This document shows positions 58,569 to 64,000 of a stretch of DNA of 64,000 nt, piece by piece; within the stretch, counting starts at the first letter, position 1; each line of letters opens with the position of its first letter. Source of the stretch: Gordionus sp. m RMFG-2023 (taxonomy: Eukaryota > Nematomorpha > Gordioida > Chordodea > Parachordodidae); the NCBI RefSeq assembly GCF_954871325.1, contig NC_088776.1, positions 18,104,052 through 18,168,051 on the forward strand, read 5' to 3'. A program made the translations under genes and the position numbers. The notes beneath the pieces were generated by a model. It searched no databases. It saw only the letters and a program-made list of their open reading frames with translations, and was not told where the DNA came from.

Positions 58569-60037
58569 CATCTTAATCGTTGGCTTGTCCAAATCGTTTA
58601 TTGTGTTTGTACGTTGGTTTAGTTCCGTGAAGTTGGCCGAACGATTGGAAGCACTAACGAAGAATCATATGTCATTTTTTAGTGCTTCGTTAGTGCTTGT
58701 TAGTGCTTCAATCCGTATAGTAGCCGAATTTAAGGGAAAAAAGTTATAAGCAAAAATAAAAATTTGTGCCAACGCTTAAAAGTCGATTGGAAGCACTAAC
58801 GATGAAACTTATATCATTCTTTAGTGCTTCGTTAGTAGAGGTTAGTGCTTCAATCCATTTTGTAGCCGAATTTATGAATAAAAAGTTATTCACGAAAAAA
58901 ACAAAAATAAACAAATATTGGCGACGTGCCAAAACAAAAACTAGAGTAGTACTTAACATCCGGTTTTCGCCATTATTTAGTGCTTAATTAATGTATTTAA
59001 ATTCCATTATTAATTTAGTTAACCGCCATATGGAAAAAAAGTTATTAGCTAAATAAAAATTTTGACGTCACGATTTAAGCGTGAAGTTGGCCGAGAACTT
59101 TTGGAAGCACTAACGATGAAACTTATATCATTTTTTAGTGCTTCGTTAGTAGTGGTTAGTGCTTTAAACAGTTTTGTAGCCGAATTTAAGAATAAAAAGT
59201 TATTAGCAAAAAAAATAAAAATAAACAAATAATGGCAACGTGCCAAAACAAAAACTATAGGAGTACTATACATCCGGTTTTCACCATTATTTAGTACTTA
59301 ATTAGTATATTTAAATTCCGTAATTTATTTTGTTAACCGTCATATGAAAAAATTGTAACACGCAAAAAATATTTTTAGAAGTCAAATTTCGGCTAGAAAA
59401 TTATGAAAGCACTAACGATGAAACTTATATCATACTTTAGTGCTTCGTTAGTAGAGGTTAGTGCTTTAATCAGTTTTGTAGCCGAATTTAAGAATAAAAA
59501 GTTATTCACGAAAAAAACAAAAATAAACAAATAATGGCGACGTGCCAAAACAAAAGGAGTACTAAACATCCGGTTTTCGCCATTATTTAGTGCTTAATTA
59601 GTGTATTTAAATTCCGTTATTAATTTGGTTAACCGTCTTTATAAAAAATTGTAATACGCTAAAGAAATGTTTAGAGGTCATATTATGGCCAGAAAAATAT
59701 GAAAGCACTAACGATGAAATTTATACACTTCTTTATGGCTTCCTTAGTAGAGGTTAATGGTTCAATCACTTTTGTAGCCGAATTTAAGAATAAAAAGATT
59801 TTTGCGAAAAAAACAAAAATAAACAAATAATGGCGACGTGCCAAAACAAAAACTATAGTAGTAATAAACATCCGGTTTTGCCATTATTTAGTGCTCAATT
59901 AGTAAATTTGAATTCCGTAATTAATTTGGTTAACCGTCTTTATAAAAAATTGTAATACACTAAGGATTATGAAAATATATAAAATTATAAAATATGTAAT
60001 AAATCTAATTAAAAAATTATAATTTATAATTATATAA

Positions 60038-60545
60038 TTAAAAATAAAATTCTCTTAATTGAGTCCTCAAAAATGAACCATAATTGTGTCTAAAAATTTC
60101 TATTTTAATTTTTTGTCGAATAAAAAGGAATTCTCTTGGTTCATTTGTGAAAAGTCGTATTTTATTATGCAGATTTTTTAAAAACATAAATGTTGAAGGC
60201 AAAAAATGCCCGTTAGTAGAAATCACTACTGGAGTGAATATGAAGTTTTTAAAATTTTTGTATTTGTTTGTCTTTTTAATTTCTGCCTGTGTTATTAAAT
60301 TGAAATTTATGTTTGAAGGGAATGATGAGACACACGTGTTGTCCCAATGAGTGATTTGCCGAGGGCCCAAGGTATGGTTGTCATACCATCAGGTCTTAAA
60401 CCATCTACTTGAGATAAATTTGATGGTTCAAGATTGTTTGTAATGTGTGCAGCTGTTAGGCTTTTATTTATTATATGGTTTACAGCGGAGTGTTGATTTA
60501 TTAATCACATGTGGGGAATTCTGTGGTTAATTTTTTATATTACTC
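60038..60545 (-). pseudogene. C-terminal domain fragment of an invertebrate retroelement, fossil
   Basis: The minus strand carries LSQVDGLRPDGMTTIPWALG, WDNTCVSSFPSN, FIFTPVVISTNGHF and IRLFTNEPREFLFIRQKIKI in the right order. This is a conserved RPDG...WD.TCV...PV..ET.G...EPR...QR.S domain that I associate with the region after the reverse transcriptase in various invertebrate retroelements. The fragment is broken and lies alone in the loop of foldback 2. Family assignment is from memory. Confidence 0.5.
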
Positions 60546-60849
60546 AAAAAATTTTGATTACTTGTAAATTTTTATAGTATGTAACACATTTCCATAATGT
60601 GAAACATTTTTATATAGTTAAATAACTTTCCATAATTAATGTAAAAAACATTTTGATTTTGATATAATTTTTTAAAAAAATTTTTTAATAAAACTTTAAT
60701 AAAAACGAACGTCAAATTTATGAATCGAATATAATTTTTTAATGTTTTGGTCTAAAATTTTCTTAGGCGTCGAGAAAGATGTCAGAAAATTTGGATTAAT
60801 ATGTCAGTAATTTATCAAATCAGGAACTCTCAGAATTCCTACATAAGTA

Positions 60850-61190
60850 TTAGTGATCTGCATCGGGCCTAATTTTTCAAGCCCGGCGCGGTCCGAAATT
60901 TTTTTAAAGCCGGTCTGGTCCCCGAATTTATTTAAATATAGCAAATAATTTTTAAAATTACTCAAAATAAAAGACATATGTTATATGTTGTTTAGTTTCA
61001 ATAAATAAAATCAAATATTTTTATTTTACAAAATAAATTTAATATATAATTGATAAATTTAGATATATTTAATAAAATTTCTAGGCCCAACCCTACCCGG
61101 CCCTTTTTTAAAAAATATTAGGCCCGAAACCGATTTATTTTAAATAAATTAGGTCTGAGCACGGTTCGACGGGTACTTTATAATATTGTG
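60850..61190. repeat. GGCC-rich dispersed repeat in the loop of foldback 2
   Basis: Starts AGTGATCTGCATCGGGCCTA followed by ATTTTTCAAGCCCGG; the same start is found at about 30150 (AGTGATCTGATTGGGCCTAA, TTTTTCAAACCAGG). The right part mirrors it with GGCCCAACCCTACCCGG-like text written CCCAACCCTACCCGGCCC. Probably a MITE of the group that includes the CAGAGACC elements. Confidence 0.5.
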
Positions 61191-63676
61191 ATCTTAATAT
61201 AACTAAAATTTATGATAGAAATAAATATATGCGTAATTTTTTCGAATAAAATAAAACTATGTAAAAAGAACAATTTGAATTAAGAATAAAAAATTTCTGA
61301 GAATGTTTTTAACCATATCATTCAATGACACCTCAGAATAATAGATGCTGGAGAAAAAATGTAGTTGTTACAATAAAATAATAAAAATTATATAATTATT
61401 ACACAAGAATGGGGTTCAATGTACCTATTTAGACAGTAGTGGAAATAATATTTTTGACTTGGTTACAATATGCATTTTTTAATTACTTGGGGTTTTTAAT
61501 CAAACTAATTAGGGTTTAAATTTTACAAAATAAGTACTAAATAATGGTGAAAATAAAATGTTTGTCGCTGATAGATTTTTTGTTTATTTTGTTAATAACT
61601 TTTTTATTTTAAATTAGGCTATTAAACATATTGAAGCCCTAACCTCTACTAAGAAGCTCGAAAGAATTATATAAATTTCATTGTTAGTGCTTTTAAAATT
61701 TACTGGCCAAAATTTGACCTCCTAAACATTTCTTTAACTTATTACAATTTTTTATAAAGACGGTTAACCAAATTAATTATGGAATTCAAATTTACTAATT
61801 GAGCACTAAATAATGGCAAAACCGGATGTTTAGTACTACTATAGTTTTTGTTTTGGCACGTCGCCATTATTTGTGTTTTTCGCAAATAACTTTTTATTCT
61901 TAAATTCGGCTACAAAAATGATTCAAGCACTAACCTCTAGAAAGATATAAATTTCATCGTTAGTGCTTTCATAATTTTCGGGCCAAAATTTGACCTCTAA
62001 ACATTTCTTTAACGTATTACAATTTTTTATAAAGACGGTAAACCAAATTAATTATGGAATTCAAATTTACTAATTGAGCACTAAATAATGGCAAAACCGG
62101 ATGTTTATTACTACTATAGTTTGTGTTTTGGCACGTCGCCATTATTTGTTTATTTTTGTTTTTTTTCGCAAAAATCTTTTTATTCTTAAATTCGGCTACA
62201 AAAGTGATTGAACCATTAACCTCTACTAAGGAAGCCCTAAAGAAGTGTATAAATTTCATCGTTAGTGCTTTCATATTTTTCTGGCCATAATATGACCTTT
62301 AAACATTTCTTTAGCGTATTACAATTTTTTATAAAGACGGTTAACCAAATTAATAACGGAATTTAAATACACTAATTAAGCACTAAATAATGGCGAAAAC
62401 CGGATGTTTAGTACTCCTTTTGTTTTGGCACGTCGCCATTATTTGTTTATTTTTGTTTTTTTCGTGAATAACTTTTTATTCTTAAATTCGGCTACAAAAC
62501 TGATTAAAGCACTAACCTCTACTAACGAAGCACTAAAGAATGATATAAGTTTCATCGTTAGTGCTTTCATAATTTTCTAGCCGAAATTTGACCTCTAAAA
62601 ATATTTTTTGCGTGTTACAATTTTTTCATATGACGGTTAACAAAATAAATTACGGAATTTAAATATACTAATTAAGCACTAAATAATGGAGAAAACCGGA
62701 TGTATAGTACTCCTATAGTTTTTGTTTTGGCACGTCGCCATTATTTGTTTATTTTTATTTTTTTTGCTAATAACTTTTTATTCTTAAATTCGGCTACGAA
62801 ACTGATTGAAGTACTAACCTCTACTAACGAAGCACTAAAGAATGATATAAGTTTCATCGTTAGTGCTTCCAAAAGTTCGGCCAACTTCACGCTTAAATCG
62901 TGACGTCACTATTTTTATTTAGCTAATAACTTTTTTTCCATATGGCGGTTAACTAAATTAATAATGGAATTTAAATACATTAATTAAGCACTAAATAATG
63001 GCGAAAACCGGATGTTAAATACTACTCTAGTTTTTGTTTTGGCACGTCGCCATTATTTGTTTATTTTTGTTTTTTTCGTGAGTAACTTATTATTCTTAAA
63101 TTCGGCTACGGAACTGATTGAAGCACTAACCTCTACTAACGAAGCACTAAAGAATGATATAAGTTTCATCGTTAGTGCTTCCAAAAGTTCGGCCAAATTC
63201 ACGCTTAAATCGTGACGTCATAATTTTTATTTAGCTAATTACTTTTTTTCCATATGGCGGTTAACTAAATTAATAATAGAATTTAAATACATTAATTAAG
63301 CACTAAATAATGGCGAAAACCGGATGTTAAGTACTACTCTAGTTTTTGTTTTGGCACGTCGCCAATATTTGTTTATTTTTGTTTTTTTCGTGAATAACTT
63401 TTTATTTATAAATTCGGCTACAAAATGGTTTGAAGCACTAACCTCTACTAACGAAGCACTAAAGAATGATATAAGTTTTATCGTTAGTGCTTCCAATCGA
63501 CTTTTAAGCGTGAAGTTGGCACAAATTTTTATTTTTGCTTATAACTTTTTTCCCTTAAATTCGGCTACTATACGGATTGAAGCACTAACAAGCACTAACG
63601 AAGCACTAAAAAATGACATATGATTCATCGTTGGTGCTTCCAATTGTTCGGCCAACTTCACGGAGCTCGTTGGTTT

Positions 63677-64000
63677 GTTTAAATCGTAAGCTTGATATCC
63701 TTTTCAAAAGTTCCATAAATCATGATTTTGTCATATAGCTTGCTTGGTAGTACTCAGTTGTTATTATTATCATTTTTCAAAATTGTTATTATCATCAGTA
63801 AGTTGCGAATAATGAGAAATAATAATTCATCAAGTTGGATATAAAAATAAGTGAAGAATGATAAATCAATAAGATTGTTATATAATATTTTTAGCGTTTT
63901 TTTCGCGTTTTAGTGTCCAATTTATTTTTTCTCGTTTTAGTGCTTAATTAATTTTTTGCGTTTTAGTATTTAATTTATTTTTATTTATATATTAATATTT
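63677..64000. other. Right flank; nothing identified
   Basis: About 320 bases of AT-rich sequence beyond the target duplication. A weak repeat TTTTTTCGCGTTTTAGTG / TTTTCTCGTTTTAGTGCTTA occurs at 63898-63970. No open frame with coding character. Confidence 0.5.

Larger units (their letters stand above)
58621..63667. mobile_element. Foldback transposon 2 (5.0 kb, 9-bp target duplication)
   Basis: Flanked by a perfect 9-bp duplication CGTTGGTTT (58612-58620, 63668-63676). Ends AGTTCCGTGAAGTTGGCC / complement of AGCTCCGTGAAGTTGGCC. The outer 180 bp of the two arms are nearly identical. The arms (58621-59985 and 61615-63667) are arrays of a unit of about 305 bp with GAAGCACTAACGATGAAACT, TTAGTGCTTCGTTAGT and TTTTGGCACGTCGCC. 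The loop (59986-61614) holds a retroelement fragment and a GGCC-rich repeat (60850-61190). Units contain short inverted GCACTAAC/GTTAGTGC motifs that can fold. No transposase was seen, so it is probably non-autonomous. All 60-100 codon frames in the arms are repeat by-products. Confidence 0.88.

Noticed and set aside
58744-63623. Many 60-100 codon frames with LVFVLARRQYLFIFVFFVNN-type products in foldback 2
   Set aside because: They recur once per satellite unit on both strands and follow unit boundaries; they are by-products of the repeat, not a membrane protein family.

Overview
The window is very AT-rich eukaryotic DNA, with spliced genes, YAG acceptors and small AT-rich introns. It comes from an animal: the left half carries the 5' part of a dystrophin gene, which is specific to metazoans. 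The dystrophin sequence is divergent, so the lineage is probably fast-evolving. I cannot name the phylum.

Region 1 (about 32.4 kb down to 0.07 kb, minus strand): a dystrophin ortholog. Seventeen exons are supported by matching splice phases (one more is a candidate). In gene order they encode CH1 (five short exons, the last starting CH2), CH2, a probable hinge 1, spectrin-type rod repeats, a proline-rich hinge and more repeats. The gene runs off the left edge, and the start codon and end of CH2 were not found. One intron of 12.4 kb (5136-17575) holds a small MITE, an old Ty3/gypsy-like LTR fossil, a LINE fragment and two inverted copies of one hAT transposon. Other introns hold dispersed repeats and decayed element pieces.

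Region 2 (about 33.2-42.1 kb): repeats and relics. It has a non-autonomous hAT with a perfect 8-bp target duplication, a tandem series of gene-like symmetric exon cassettes of unknown function, a satellite array with its likely founder 1.2 kb away, a Helitron replicase fragment, short tandem repeats and one GC-richer island.

Region 3 (42.1-47.6 kb): a fairly young APE/RT LINE on the minus strand, split by a ZMYM1-like hAT with 14-bp inverted ends and a perfect 8-bp target duplication.

Region 4 (48.3-63.7 kb): the most unusual part. Two large foldback elements (10.3 kb and 5.0 kb) lie 52 bp apart, counting their target duplications. Each has a perfect 9-bp target duplication and long inverted arms built of tandem units of about 290-305 bp. 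The 9-bp duplication and repeat-built arms recall Drosophila FB elements of the Mutator superfamily. The first has a transposase-like scrap in its loop and a nested Ginger-like transposon, with a multi-exon DD35E integrase gene, in its left arm. Its satellite units carry a motif also found at the element's outer ends.
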